This document shows positions 35,918 to 44,823 of a stretch of 64,000 bases of DNA, one piece after another (the first letter of the stretch is position 1; the number at the start of each line of letters is the position of its first letter). The notes beneath the pieces are model-generated. The model did no database searches. It was not told the DNA's origin and saw nothing but the letters and a program-made list of their open reading frames with translations. A program made the position numbers and the translations under genes. The DNA is from Burkholderia pyrrocinia (GTDB lineage: Bacteria; Pseudomonadota; Gammaproteobacteria; Burkholderiales; Burkholderiaceae), in NCBI RefSeq assembly GCF_003330765.1, contig NZ_CP024903.1:1302001-1366000 (forward strand), given 5' to 3'.

Positions 35918-36445
35918 ATGCCGCTGTTCGAATTCGACGGGATGCGGCCGCGCATCGATCCGTCCGCGTATGTCGACCCGAGCGCGGTCTTGATCGGCGA
36001 CGTGACGATCGGCGCGCGCTGCTATATCGGCCCGCATGCGAGCCTGCGCGGCGATTTCGGCGCGATCGTCGTCGAAGACGGCAGCAACGTGCAGGACGGC
36101 TGCGTGCTGCATGTCGGGATCGGCGAGACATGCCGGCTCGGCGTCAACAGTCATGTCGGCCATGGCGCGATCGTGCATGGCGCGACGCTCGAACCCGACA
36201 CGATGATCGGGATGAATGCGGTCGTGATGGACGGCGCGACGATCGGCGCGACGACGATCGTCGCCGCGTGCGCGTTCGTGAAGGCCGGTTACGACGTGCC
36301 GCGCGGCGTGCTGCTGGCGGGCGTGCCGGGGCGCGTCGTCCGGCGGCTGAGCGAGGCGGAGATCGACGCGAAGGCGAACGGCACGCGGATTTATCAGCAA
36401 CTGGCGGCGGATTGCTTGAGGACGATCAGGCGGATCGACGGGTAG
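35918..36445 (+). CDS. Gamma-carbonic-anhydrase-fold (PaaY/CaiE-like) protein
   Basis: Left-handed beta-helix protein of 175 residues built from hexapeptide repeats (VLIGDVTIGARCYIGPHASLRGDFGAI...). The metal-binding histidines of the family appear in CVLHVG and NSHVGHGAIVHG. It resembles PaaY and CaiE, which accompany CoA-thioester catabolism and may act as thioesterases or carbonic anhydrases. It starts three bases after the etfA stop, so it belongs to that operon. Confidence 0.82.
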   Translation: MPLFEFDGMRPRIDPSAYVDPSAVLIGDVTIGARCYIGPHASLRGDFGAIVVEDGSNVQDGCVLHVGIGETCRLGVNSHVGHGAIVHGATLEPDTMIGMNAVVMDGATIGATTIVAACAFVKAGYDVPRGVLLAGVPGRVVRRLSEAEIDAKANGTRIYQQLAADCLRTIRRIDG

Positions 36446-36539
36446 CGGGCAGCCGGGCGGGCCGGGATGCGACGGATTGCCGGTTCGGTTGCCGTTGCCG
36501 TAAGATCGGCACAGGACTTTCCCCCGGCATCCGCTTCAG

Positions 36540-36788
36540 ATGAAAAAGAACATACCCCTGCGGCTCGCAGTGATTACGTCGGCTTTTGCCGTCTACAACG
36601 TTTACATGCACATTCAGCAGTTCATCAGCGGCTGCATGTGGGTCAGGGGCCATCATCGCTGCAGTTTCGAAAACAGTACGAATTTCCAAGGCTTGATGGA
36701 TCTCGACCTGATGATCACCTGTTGCTGGGTCGCCGCGGCGGTGGTGGGCTGGATAGCCGTCGCGCAGGCGCCGAGGAAGCCGGGTTAG
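36540..36788 (+). CDS. Small membrane protein, unknown
   Basis: 82-residue protein with two hydrophobic segments (IPLRLAVITSAFAVYNVYM and LMITCCWVAAAVVGWIAVA) separated by a short loop holding two cysteines and several histidines and aromatics (SGCMWVRGHHRCSFENS). No domain recognised. The codon pattern and membrane character support a real gene, but evidence is modest. Confidence 0.5.
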   Translation: MKKNIPLRLAVITSAFAVYNVYMHIQQFISGCMWVRGHHRCSFENSTNFQGLMDLDLMITCCWVAAAVVGWIAVAQAPRKPG

Positions 36789-36884
36789 TGGCGCGACGCA
36801 GCACTCGATCGAGTCGATTCTGTCAATCCGTGACAACGCGTATTCGCTGGCCGGCGTCGCGCGCGATGCGCGAGGGGGGCTCCC

Positions 36885-37184
36885 ATGCAATTTCCGACGG
36901 GATCGGTGGTCGCGCTCAGTTCGGCTGCTGCGACGATGTTTTCGATGGGCATGCTGTTTCTCGGCTACTGGGGATTGCACGAGGCATTACCCTGGCGGTT
37001 CGGCGACTACGTCGTGATCGTGCCCGCGCTGTCGGGCTTCGCATGCCTCGCCAGCGTGCCGTTTCTCGCGACATCGCCGATGAAATCACCCGATGACGAA
37101 TCGCGGATGTTCGTCGCGCGGCGCGTGTTTCTGTGCGGCGCGAGCGCGGTGTGGTGTGCGATCGTCGCGTCGCTGTTCGCGTGA
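36885..37184 (+). CDS. Small membrane protein, unknown
   Basis: 99-residue protein with three predicted membrane segments (VVALSSAAATMFSMGMLFLGYW, YVVIVPALSGFACLASVPFLA, VFLCGASAVWCAIVASLFA). No family recognised. Ninety-six bases after the previous small membrane gene, same strand. Confidence 0.5.
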   Translation: MQFPTGSVVALSSAAATMFSMGMLFLGYWGLHEALPWRFGDYVVIVPALSGFACLASVPFLATSPMKSPDDESRMFVARRVFLCGASAVWCAIVASLFA

Positions 37185-37351
37185 GATGACGGTCGCGGAA
37201 CCGCGTTGCGCGAGCGTCTCGAAACATGTTGCGCGAGGCCGGAGCGCACGGTTTTCACGCGTCGGTTCGGGCCTTCATTCCGGCTTTGATTTCCCCTGTG
37301 CCGTGCACTAGATTCGAAGCGTTCACGTGTCACCGAGCGCGAGGTGGAGTC

Positions 37352-37996
37352 ATGACTCCGTGGGAGATTCAGGGTACCGAAATGATCAATTGCAATTGCT
37401 CATACGGTTGCCCTTGCCAGTTCAATGCGCTGCCGACCAACGGCAATTGCGAAGCGATGGGCGCGATTTCGATCGACAGCGGCCACTACGGCGACGTGGT
37501 GCTCGACGGTGTCGCGATCGCGGTCGTGTTCCAGTGGCCGGGGCCGATCCACGAAGGCAAGGGCAAGTGCCAGCCGATCGTCGACGAGCGCGCCAGTCCG
37601 GCGCAGCGCGACGCGGTGCTGAAGATCATGACCGGTCAGGATACCGATCCGTTTGCGACGATGTTCTCGGTATTCGCATCGACGCTCGAGCAGGCGTTCG
37701 ATCCGATCTTCACGAAGATCGATTTCGACGTCGATGTCGATGCGCGGCGCGGCCGGATTCACGTCGATGGCGTGTTCGATGTCGCGGGCGATCCCATCCG
37801 CAACCCGGTGACGGGCGCCGAGCATCGCGCGCGGATCGACCTGCCCAACGGTTTCGAATACGAGCTTGCCGAGATCGGCTCGGGCACGGGGCGCTCGCAA
37901 GGCAACATCGCGCTGACCCTCGATGGAACCTATGCGCAGTTCGCCCGGCTGCACCTGAACAACCACGGGCTGATCCGGCATCGCGCCGCGGCATGA
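37352..37996 (+). CDS. DUF1326 protein
   Basis: Protein of 214 residues opening MTPWEIQGTEMINCNCSYGCPCQFN, the cysteine signature of DUF1326. Three clustered cysteines (CNCSYGCPCQF) suggest metal or redox chemistry, but the family has no settled function. GGTGGAG lies just upstream of the ATG at 37352. Its stop overlaps the start of the DUF2182 gene, a very common partner. Confidence 0.85.
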   Translation: MTPWEIQGTEMINCNCSYGCPCQFNALPTNGNCEAMGAISIDSGHYGDVVLDGVAIAVVFQWPGPIHEGKGKCQPIVDERASPAQRDAVLKIMTGQDTDPFATMFSVFASTLEQAFDPIFTKIDFDVDVDARRGRIHVDGVFDVAGDPIRNPVTGAEHRARIDLPNGFEYELAEIGSGTGRSQGNIALTLDGTYAQFARLHLNNHGLIRHRAAA

Positions 37997-38784
37997 TTCC
38001 CCTCGACAACTGGCTCGGCCGTGAGCGCGTCATCACGCTGCTCGGCATGGCCGCGCTCGTCGGCGTGTGCTGGTTCTACCTGTGGACGGGGGCGGGAACC
38101 GGCATGTCGGCGCGGGAGATGACGACGGTCGCGCTTTTTCCGCATCGACTGGCGGACGACATGGGCAGCATGGATCCGTCGTTGCCGACCGTGATCGTGA
38201 TGTGGTGGGTGATGATGATCGCGATGATGACGCCGAGCGCGGCGCCGCTCGTGATGCTGTACCGGCGCGTGCTGCGGCATCGCGGCGCGGACGGTTCGGG
38301 TTCGGCGTTCACGTCGGTGTCCCTGCTGGCCGGCTATCTGGCCGCATGGCTCGCATTCTCGATCGGCGCGGCGTTGCTTCAGGCGCTGCTGCAGCCGGCC
38401 GGGCTGATCTCCGCGATGATGCTGTGGTCGAAGAGCGCCGTTCTTTCCGCGTTCGTGCTGGCGCTGGCCGGGCTCTATCAATTCTCGCCGCTGAAACGCG
38501 CGTGTCTTCGGCAATGCCGTGCGCCGGCCCGGTTCCTCGTTGCGCACTGGCGTCAGGGCGTCGCCGGCAGTTTCCTGCTCGGCGCGCGGCACGGCATGTA
38601 TTGCGTGGGCTGCTGCTGGTTGCTGATGGCGCTGCTGTTCGTCGGCGGCGTGATGAATGTCGTCTGGATCGCCGCGCTGTCGCTCCTGGTGTTCGCGGAA
38701 AAAATCCTGCCCGGCGGCGAACGTATCGGCCGCGTGCTGGGCGTCGTCCTGATCGCCTGGGCCGGTGTGACGTTGATCGTGTGA
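37993..38784 (+). CDS. DUF2182 integral membrane protein
   Basis: Inner-membrane protein of 263 residues with six or so helices. DUF2182 signatures include MWWVMMIAMMTPSAAPLVMLY, rich in methionine, and ARHGMYCVGCCWLLMALLFVGGVMN. Methionines and cysteines in the membrane suggest soft-metal (copper-like) handling. ATGA overlap with the DUF1326 gene shows coupling. The broken CusF-like gene just behind adds weight to a copper link. Confidence 0.85.
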   Translation: MIPLDNWLGRERVITLLGMAALVGVCWFYLWTGAGTGMSAREMTTVALFPHRLADDMGSMDPSLPTVIVMWWVMMIAMMTPSAAPLVMLYRRVLRHRGADGSGSAFTSVSLLAGYLAAWLAFSIGAALLQALLQPAGLISAMMLWSKSAVLSAFVLALAGLYQFSPLKRACLRQCRAPARFLVAHWRQGVAGSFLLGARHGMYCVGCCWLLMALLFVGGVMNVVWIAALSLLVFAEKILPGGERIGRVLGVVLIAWAGVTLIV

Positions 38785-38790
38785 CCGGGG

Positions 38791-38956
38791 ATGCCGCCGG
38801 TGACGATGGCGTTCAAGGCCGGCGACGCGGCCATGATCGGGCCGCTTCACGTGGGTGACAAGATGTGCGCGACAAGATGTGGACGACAAGGTCAGGGTTC
38901 GGGTTGAAAGCGTCAACGGCACGCTCACGATCGTGAAGCTCGTGAAGCGGCGGTGA
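38791..38956 (+). pseudogene. CusF-like copper-binding domain, frameshifted remnant
   Basis: Frame one reads MPPVTMAFKAGDAAMIGPLHVGDK, the MPPMTM-type opening and core of a CusF_Ec copper-binding domain. It then runs into unrelated residues and stops. The domain resumes in another frame as DKVRVRVESVNGTLTIVKLVKRR ending at a TGA. Between them GACAAG occurs three times (38850-38892), with GCGACAAGATGT partly duplicated, so slippage or a small duplication broke the frame. The N-terminal secretion signal is also missing. Confidence 0.72.
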
Positions 38957-39078
38957 CAGGCGTGGGGCGCAGGCGTGGGGCAATAGGTGTCGGAGCAAAC
39001 GATACTCGGCAGGTCCGGTTTTTTTGCCGCTCAATGCCACGCGACACGGTGACTTCTCCGCAGCTTGTCCGGTGACGG

Positions 39079-39534
39079 CTACTTGTCGTGATCCACGATC
39101 ACCTTGTTGGCGCCCGCCTTGTACAGTCGCTTGCCGAGCCTCGGGTAGTCGCACACGTCGTGCTCCGGCCGATCGCCGGCAACGATATAAATCAGAGGCA
39201 GGTTGCCTGTATTCAGCATCGTATGCGCGGGGCCGCCACGCGGGAATCCCATGAAGTCTCCCGGACCAATCGGATAGGTGTGGCCGTCAACGGTTGTTTC
39301 GCCGAATCCGGACAGGATGTAAATGCATTCTTCCCCGTAGAGATGCCGGTGATATTCGGTCGATTCGTGTCCCGGCATCAACGTCATCAGATGAAAGCCG
39401 AGTTGCGTCAGTCCGGTTGCGTCGCCAAGTGACCGCTTCAGGCGGACGGCATTCTCGTTCAACGGATGGACGGAACGCTCCGGTTCCATCGCCGTGATAT
39501 CTGCGGCTTTCAGAATTTCTCGCGGGTTGCTCAT
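39079..39534 (-). CDS. Cupin-domain protein
   Basis: Single-cupin protein of 151 residues. Motif 1 (HLYGEECIYILSGFGE) with YHRHLYGEE supplies two histidines and a glutamate for metal binding. Motif 2 (GPGDFMGFPRGGPAHTMLN) supplies the last histidine. The extended C-terminus (PEHDVCDYPRLGKRLY) occurs in a common proteobacterial cupin family of unproven function. Divergent from the lipoprotein gene at 39880. Confidence 0.82.
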   Translation of the reverse strand: MSNPREILKAADITAMEPERSVHPLNENAVRLKRSLGDATGLTQLGFHLMTLMPGHESTEYHRHLYGEECIYILSGFGETTVDGHTYPIGPGDFMGFPRGGPAHTMLNTGNLPLIYIVAGDRPEHDVCDYPRLGKRLYKAGANKVIVDHDK

Positions 39535-39879
39535 CGTCTACCTTGTCCGAAGGTCGGGGCGCCGGCGGTGCGGAACGGGTGTATTCCGGGCAGGTGTCGA
39601 CGATAGCACCATTGAACGCTCTCGAAGCGCCATGCAAGGCAGCGCCTCGTCTTTTGTCGCTCGATGCTACGTAACGCGGGGCCGTGTTACGCAAGCGTTA
39701 CCGGGACGTCAGGCGGGATTGCACCGGAGGGTCGAGCCAGGATGCCGGGCGTCGTGCGCGAAGATGAGCGCCGATCCGGGGCGATTCGGTGCGATTGCGG
39801 AATTGTCATCGGTCCCGATGGAGATGGCACGGTAGATGCTTGTTGGAATGATCGCGCTGAATAGCTGACGGGGACTTCC
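39535..39879. other. Divergent promoter region
   Basis: About 345 bases between the cupin gene (minus strand) and the collagen-like lipoprotein gene (plus strand). It should hold both promoters. No convincing gene or strong repeat was seen; two short frames in it lack family features. Confidence 0.5.
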
Positions 39880-41025
39880 ATGCAACATCATTTCATCAAG
39901 GCGAACGTTGCGCTCGCCGCCATTGCCGCGGCGTGCACGCTGGCTGCGTGCGGCGGTGGTGACATTACGGTGCCGACGCCGGCCAGTAACAACATCGGGA
40001 CAACTGCGACCGGGACGACGAGCGGTACGAGTGGATCAAGCGGCACGAGTGGGACCAGCGGCACAAGCAGCAATGGCACAAGCAGCAGTGGCACAAGCAG
40101 CAGTGGCTCAAGCAGCAGCGGTTCGAGCAGCGGCAACACCAGCGGCTGGGGCACCAGCGGCACGCCAGGCACGAACGGCATCATCAGTTCTGGCGGCGGG
40201 GTCGTCATGGACGCAGGCGCCACGATCGCCGGCGTGAGCCCGCCTGTCGGCAAGGATGTGACCGCCGGGCTTGGCAACACGGTCATCGGCGTCGGCACGA
40301 TCGTCCGCGATACGTCGGACGCCGCGAGCAACGGCCTCGGTCAGATCGGCTTCACGGCGAACCCGGTCGGCACGACGGTCGCCGGTCTCGGCGCCATCGT
40401 CGGCACGGCCAGTAACCCGATTACCGGCCTCAGCGGAACGGTGAAGGCGCTCGGCACCGGCCCGTTGTCGCCGCTGGCGCCGATCACGACGCCGGTCGGC
40501 AGCTTGCTCGACACGGTGGCCGGCGGTCTTCAGTCGGGCGGCACCATGCTCGGCGCGGCCCTTTCGTCTGGCCCGGTCCAGCAGACGACACAGGCGATCA
40601 GCACGGCGGTCACGCCGCTCGTGACGACGGCCGGCCAGCTCACGCAGCAGGTCGGCACCGCAAGCGGCCTCGGGCAGCCGGTCGCCGGCTTGCTCGGGCA
40701 GGTCGGCGGGGCGCTCACGTCGGCCGGCTTGAAGGTGACGTCCGCATCATCGGCCCAGCCGCTCGTGAGCGGCGTCGGCAACGTCGTCCTTGCCGTCGGC
40801 AACACGGTGACCAATGCGGGCGGTCTCGTGAATCCGGGTGGCGCGAACGGCGCGGTGCCGATCGCCGGTCTGGTGACGAGCGTGGTCGGCGGCATCCCGG
40901 CGACCGTCCACAACGGTTCCGCGACTGACACGGGCGGCGCCACGCCGTTGGGCGGTATCGGCAATCCGCTCGCGCCGGTGACGTCGCTGGTGGGCGGCCT
41001 GCTGGGCGGCGCGGTCGGCAAATAA
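39880..41025 (+). CDS. Collagen-like/glycine-rich surface lipoprotein
   Basis: Protein of 381 residues. An N-terminal lipoprotein signal (IAAACTLAACGGGD, lipobox LAAC) is followed by a low-complexity Ser/Thr/Gly tract (about residues 40-95) with repeated SGTS units. A long domain of Gly/Val/Ala-rich pseudo-repeats of the type VGTTVAGLGxIVG follows. Burkholderia genomes carry such proteins annotated as collagen-like triple-helix-repeat proteins; true Gly-X-Y runs are weak here. Probably surface-exposed. Tract length may vary among strains because the DNA repeats are short. Confidence 0.8.
   Translation: MQHHFIKANVALAAIAAACTLAACGGGDITVPTPASNNIGTTATGTTSGTSGSSGTSGTSGTSSNGTSSSGTSSSGSSSSGSSSGNTSGWGTSGTPGTNGIISSGGGVVMDAGATIAGVSPPVGKDVTAGLGNTVIGVGTIVRDTSDAASNGLGQIGFTANPVGTTVAGLGAIVGTASNPITGLSGTVKALGTGPLSPLAPITTPVGSLLDTVAGGLQSGGTMLGAALSSGPVQQTTQAISTAVTPLVTTAGQLTQQVGTASGLGQPVAGLLGQVGGALTSAGLKVTSASSAQPLVSGVGNVVLAVGNTVTNAGGLVNPGGANGAVPIAGLVTSVVGGIPATVHNGSATDTGGATPLGGIGNPLAPVTSLVGGLLGGAVGK
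40000..40160 (+). repeat. Short tandem repeats in the lipoprotein gene
   Basis: Degenerate 15-base units such as GGCACAAGCAGCAGT repeat in frame and encode the Ser/Thr/Gly tract. Replication slippage could change the tract length by whole codons. Confidence 0.7.
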
Positions 41026-41055
41026 TCGACCGGCGCCGATCGCCACACAGACAAT

Positions 41056-41075
41056 CGGCCGGCTGGCGCCGGCCG
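41056..41075 (+). terminator. Possible terminator after the lipoprotein gene
   Basis: Hairpin CGGCCGGC-TGGC-GCCGGCCG thirty bases after the stop. No T-tract of note follows. Confidence 0.45.
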
Positions 41076-41124
41076 TCATCGTTCCTGGTCGGGATCTGTC
41101 AGGCGGTTATGCGAACCCGGCCCG

Positions 41125-41589
41125 CTACCTGCGGGTGTCATCGAACCTGGTGGACGGCGGCCGCGCCAGCCCGCGCGCCGGCAGCGGCGTCGACATCACG
41201 ATCGACGTGCGTGTTTCGCCGTACAGGTTGATGCGTTCGATCAGCTGTTCGAGATGGGTCATGCTGATGGCGACGAACCGCATGACATACGAGTCCGCGC
41301 CCGTCACGTGATGGCATTCGACGACTTCGGGAATCGTCTCCAGCAACTTGAGGAATTTCGCTTTCGCCGGTTGCGGCACCGTGATGCCGATCAGCGCGCC
41401 CACCGGATAGCCGGCCGCGGCCGGATTGATCCGGGCCGTGTAGCCCTCGACGACGCCGGCCGTTTCAAGGCGCTTCACGCGTTCCGTCACCGCCGGCACC
41501 GACAGGTGAACCTAGCGCGCCAGCTCCGTATAGCTGATGCGGCCGTTGGCCTGCAACAGCGCCAGTACCTTCCAGTCCAGTTCGTCCAT
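41125..41589 (-). pseudogene. Lrp/AsnC-family regulator interrupted by an in-frame TAG
   Basis: On the minus strand a normal Lrp-type protein of 154 codons starts at 41589 (MDELDWKVLALLQANGRISYTELAR). Codon 26 is TAG (41512-41514), after which the frame goes on VHLSVPAVTERVKRLE and through the ligand-binding RAM domain (GADSYVMRF). The stop falls in the helix-turn-helix where TTG (Leu) is usual. The gene lies divergent to a LysE exporter, whose activator it would have been. Either a true pseudogene or a single-base sequencing error; a restart at 41499 would lack most of the DNA-binding domain. Confidence 0.82.
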
Positions 41590-41705
41590 CGCGGCAGGAT
41601 TTTTTAAGGTGGAGCGGCCATTTTTCCTTAAAAACCGCATTCAGTAGTGACCGGACTTTCCCTACGATGCCTGTTCAACCCGTTGCATGTCGCAAGGAGC
41701 AGGCG

Positions 41706-42344
41706 ATGCTGTTCATCCAGTCCGTCGTGATGGGGCTGTCGATCGCGGTGCCGGTCGGCCCGATCGGCATGCTGTGCATTCAGCGCAGCCTGAACCGCGG
41801 ATTTCAGGCGGGGTTCGCGACGGGCGTCGGCGCCGCGTGCGCCGATGCGATCTACGGGCTGCTCGGCGCGCTGGGCATCGCGGGCATCGTCACGGCATTC
41901 CCGATGCTGACCGTCGGCCTGAAAATCGGCGGCGGCGCATTCCTCGTGTGGCTCGCCTGGACCATTGCGCGTCAGGCGCCGGCCGCGTCGGCAGCGCAAC
42001 GCGACCTGCCGCGCACGACCGTGCTGCGCGATTTCCTGACGACATTCGGCCTCACGCTGTCGAACCCGATGACGATCCTGTCGTTCGTCGGGATTTTCGC
42101 GGCGCTTGGCCCACTGTCGGGCGTGAGGGCGGGCGCGATGTGGCCGGCCGTGGCACTGATGGTCGCTGGCGTGTTCATCGGTTCCGCGACCTGGTGGCTG
42201 TGCCTGAGCAGCGCGACCGCCGCGTTGCGCACGAAGATGTCGTTCGCGTTCATGCACGGCCTGTCGCGCGTGTCGGCCGCGGTCATCGCGGTATTCGGCG
42301 CGATCCAGTTGGTCGCGGGCGTGCGCGGCGTCATCGGGTCCTGA
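41706..42344 (+). CDS. LysE/RhtB-family amino-acid exporter
   Basis: Inner-membrane exporter of 212 residues with six helices. The family N-terminus is clear (MGLSIAVPVGPIGMLCIQRSLNRG), as is the second conserved block (TFGLTLSNPMTILSFVGIFAAL). AAGGAG precedes the ATG at 41706. Divergent from an Lrp-type regulator gene that is interrupted by a stop codon, so inducible control may be lost. Confidence 0.9.
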   Translation: MLFIQSVVMGLSIAVPVGPIGMLCIQRSLNRGFQAGFATGVGAACADAIYGLLGALGIAGIVTAFPMLTVGLKIGGGAFLVWLAWTIARQAPAASAAQRDLPRTTVLRDFLTTFGLTLSNPMTILSFVGIFAALGPLSGVRAGAMWPAVALMVAGVFIGSATWWLCLSSATAALRTKMSFAFMHGLSRVSAAVIAVFGAIQLVAGVRGVIGS

Positions 42345-42403
42345 AGCGGACAGCGGTTCGATCGAACGCGTTCGACGACGACATTCGATGCGCGCAAACG
42401 CGT

Positions 42404-42439
42404 GTGCATCGGCGCCCGCGACCTCAGGCGCCGATGCAC
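42404..42439. terminator. Bidirectional terminator-like hairpin
   Basis: Perfect 13-bp arms GTGCATCGGCGCC and GGCGCCGATGCAC with a 10-base loop, in the gap between the convergent LysE and BtuB-like genes. The symmetric position suits termination from both sides, although T-runs are lacking. Confidence 0.6.
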
Positions 42440-42447
42440 GGCCCGGG

Positions 42448-44376
42448 TCAGAACGTGTAGCTGACCTTGCCGAACGCGGTGCGTCCGAGCGAGTTGTAGC
42501 CGTACGCGGTCATGTACTGCCGGTCGAAGAGGTTCGACAGCGAGGCCGACACCGTCAGGTGCGAATTGATCCGGTACGACGCGCGCAGGCTCACCGTCAG
42601 GTAGGACGGCAGATACGTCGTGTTGGCCGGATCGTCGAACGTCGAGCCGCCGTAGAGCAGCGACGCGCCCGTGCTCAGCGCATGCAGGTGCAATTCGTCC
42701 CACGTGTGGTCGACGTTGAGGCTGACTGTCTGGCGCGGCCGGCGGTTGAGCCAGGTCTGGTTGGTTTCGTCCTGCGGATTCAGGATGCCGACTGCCACGC
42801 TCACCGGCGTCGAGCGGCCGATCGTTCCCTTGTACGACAGGTCGATGCCGCGAATATGCGCGCGGCCGATGTTCATCGGCGAGAACGTCGCCGGGTTGTA
42901 GGCGATCAGGTTGTTGACCCGCGTGTCGTAGATCGCGGCGGTGAACATGCCGTACGACGTGTTCGCATCGATCGCGACCTCGACCGAATTGCTGCGTTCC
43001 GGGCTGAGGTCCGGATTGCCGTAACCGGGGTAGTAGAGGTCGTTGAACGTCGGCAGTCGGAACGCATTGCCGTACGACACGCGCGCCGTGTAGACCGGCG
43101 TGATCGCCCACGACAGTGCGGCGTTGCCGGTGTTCACGGATCGCCCGGCGATGATCTCGTGACGCCCGGCGACGAACATCGTCACGCTGCCGAGCGTCGC
43201 CGACTGATGCAGCGAGAACGCGGAGTCGTTGCGCGTCGGCACGCCGCCGGGCACGTCGACCGGCAGGAACGCCTGTTCGCGCGTGAAGTCGTAGGCCAGC
43301 TTCGACTCGCCCGACAGCGGCAGGCCGAACAGGCGGAACCCGTGCTCCTGATGAGTCAGCGACGTCGACGTGCTGATGCGCTGTGAATTGATCTGATCGA
43401 TTGGAATGGCCGGATTGTCCGCGTAGAGGAACTGGCGGTCGTTCGCATAACCAACGGACTGGTCGAACTGCGTGTCGGGCGTGATGTCGAGATGGAACGC
43501 GACACCGGTCGTCAGCTGGTGATCGAGCTCGCGGTCGGGATAGCCGCTGTTGTCGAAGGACAGATCGGACCGGTGATACAGCGCGAACGTCGAGATCGAC
43601 CAGTTGTCGCGCGCGTAGCCGAGGCGCGCATCGAGATCCTGCGCGTGATACGGATTGCGGCCGGCCTCGTGGCCGTAGGCGAAGGGCCGTGTCGCATCGA
43701 TGCCGGCCGTGTTGTAGTCGTGCAGCCCGAGCGAATAGGTGAGCCCGCCGAGCGCGGCAAGCGGCCCCGTCGACGGCACGGTGCCCGACGTGCGGAACTG
43801 CGTGTCGAAGGTCTTGTTCGACCCGCCGCCGAACGAGACGGTGGTCTGGTTCGGCTGGTTGGCGGCGCGCCGCGTGAAGAGCTGCACGACGCCGCCCATC
43901 GCATTGGCGCCGAACGATGCGGCGGCCGGGCCCGAAATCACTTCGACGCGTTCGAACGCATCGGTCGGCAGGTCGGCCCACGGCGCGATGCCGGTGGTCG
44001 GCGAGCCGATCCGGATGCCGTCGATGAACACGGCGACCTGGTTTGCCGACGAGCCGCGGATGCTGACCGACGCGGACGAGCCGGGGCCGCCGTTCTGCGA
44101 AACGGTGACGCCCGGCAGCGTCGCAAGCGCCTGCGTGATGCTCGGGTCGCTCGGCGACAGTCGGTCGAGGTCGTCGCGCGTGAGCACCTGCGTCGACGCA
44201 TAGCGCCGGTCGAACGATTCGGGCAGGTGCCGCGTGTCGGTCACGCTGATCGTCGGCAGGTCGGCGTCTTCCGCGGGCCGGGCCGGCTGCGGGAGCGCCG
44301 TGTCGCCGGCGGCATGGGCGATCGGGGAGAGCAGCGCGGTGGCGGCGGATGTGGCGAGAAGATAACGAATGTTCAT
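42448..44376 (-). CDS. btuB: TonB-dependent outer-membrane receptor, BtuB-like
   Basis: Receptor of about 642 residues. The signal peptide ends near SPIAHA. The plug domain (about 40-160) has LATLPGVTVSQNGG, SVSIRGSSANQVAVFIDGIRIG and ERVEVISGPAAASFGANAMGGVVQLFT. The barrel follows and ends with an aromatic residue (TAFGKVSYTF). Small size and a cobalamin riboswitch upstream point to vitamin B12 uptake. ATG 44376 is chosen because it begins directly at the signal peptide; an ATG 15 bases upstream is possible. No btuC/D/F genes are next to it. Confidence 0.88.
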   Translation of the reverse strand: MNIRYLLATSAATALLSPIAHAAGDTALPQPARPAEDADLPTISVTDTRHLPESFDRRYASTQVLTRDDLDRLSPSDPSITQALATLPGVTVSQNGGPGSSASVSIRGSSANQVAVFIDGIRIGSPTTGIAPWADLPTDAFERVEVISGPAAASFGANAMGGVVQLFTRRAANQPNQTTVSFGGGSNKTFDTQFRTSGTVPSTGPLAALGGLTYSLGLHDYNTAGIDATRPFAYGHEAGRNPYHAQDLDARLGYARDNWSISTFALYHRSDLSFDNSGYPDRELDHQLTTGVAFHLDITPDTQFDQSVGYANDRQFLYADNPAIPIDQINSQRISTSTSLTHQEHGFRLFGLPLSGESKLAYDFTREQAFLPVDVPGGVPTRNDSAFSLHQSATLGSVTMFVAGRHEIIAGRSVNTGNAALSWAITPVYTARVSYGNAFRLPTFNDLYYPGYGNPDLSPERSNSVEVAIDANTSYGMFTAAIYDTRVNNLIAYNPATFSPMNIGRAHIRGIDLSYKGTIGRSTPVSVAVGILNPQDETNQTWLNRRPRQTVSLNVDHTWDELHLHALSTGASLLYGGSTFDDPANTTYLPSYLTVSLRASYRINSHLTVSASLSNLFDRQYMTAYGYNSLGRTAFGKVSYTF

Positions 44377-44551
44377 GAGGCAGCGGGACATGCCGACGGC
44401 GTGTCGGCGCGACGCTTCCGGCGTCGAAGCGGATTCGGGAACGGTGGACATCTGAAGGATCCTGAGGTCGGGCCGTCCATGCAACGGGCGACCGCCAACG
44501 GCGGTGCTTGCGCATCGGGACACCCCGCCCGGTGCGGCTGCTTGGACCTCG

Positions 44552-44720
44552 GGTCGATGGCAGGTCTCCTGGCTCGCGGGTCGTCATCCGCGCCGGCCTT
44601 CCCGGTTTCCCAGTGGCTTGCAGTGGCACGGATTCGCCGCTCACAGTTGCGGGGGCAGCCGCAGATTCGAGGCGCTGCCTCTCCTGCGTTCCCTTTTGAT
44701 CCCGTCTCCGGGAACCATCA
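44552..44720 (-). promoter_or_regulatory. Cobalamin riboswitch
   Basis: On the minus strand the conserved cobalamin-riboswitch elements occur in order: AAAAGGGAA, then GCTGCCCCCGCAACTGTGA (B12-box core), GCCACTGGGAAACC, GGGAAGGC, and GAGCCAGGAGACCTGCC. It lies 176 bases before the btuB-like start and should repress the gene when adenosylcobalamin or a relative is plentiful. Boundaries are approximate. Confidence 0.93.
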
Positions 44721-44823
44721 GCGCGCAAGCGTAATGGCGCGCACTCCGGCGCGTCAATTGTCCGGTCGCGCGGGGATGCGAAAAAACGTCATTGGCCGAT
44801 GAAAACTTTCTAAATCCTTTCCT

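Noticed and set aside
42388..44802. Plus-strand frames opposite the BtuB-like receptor
   Set aside because: No motifs; they also run through the riboswitch, which is on the minus strand.
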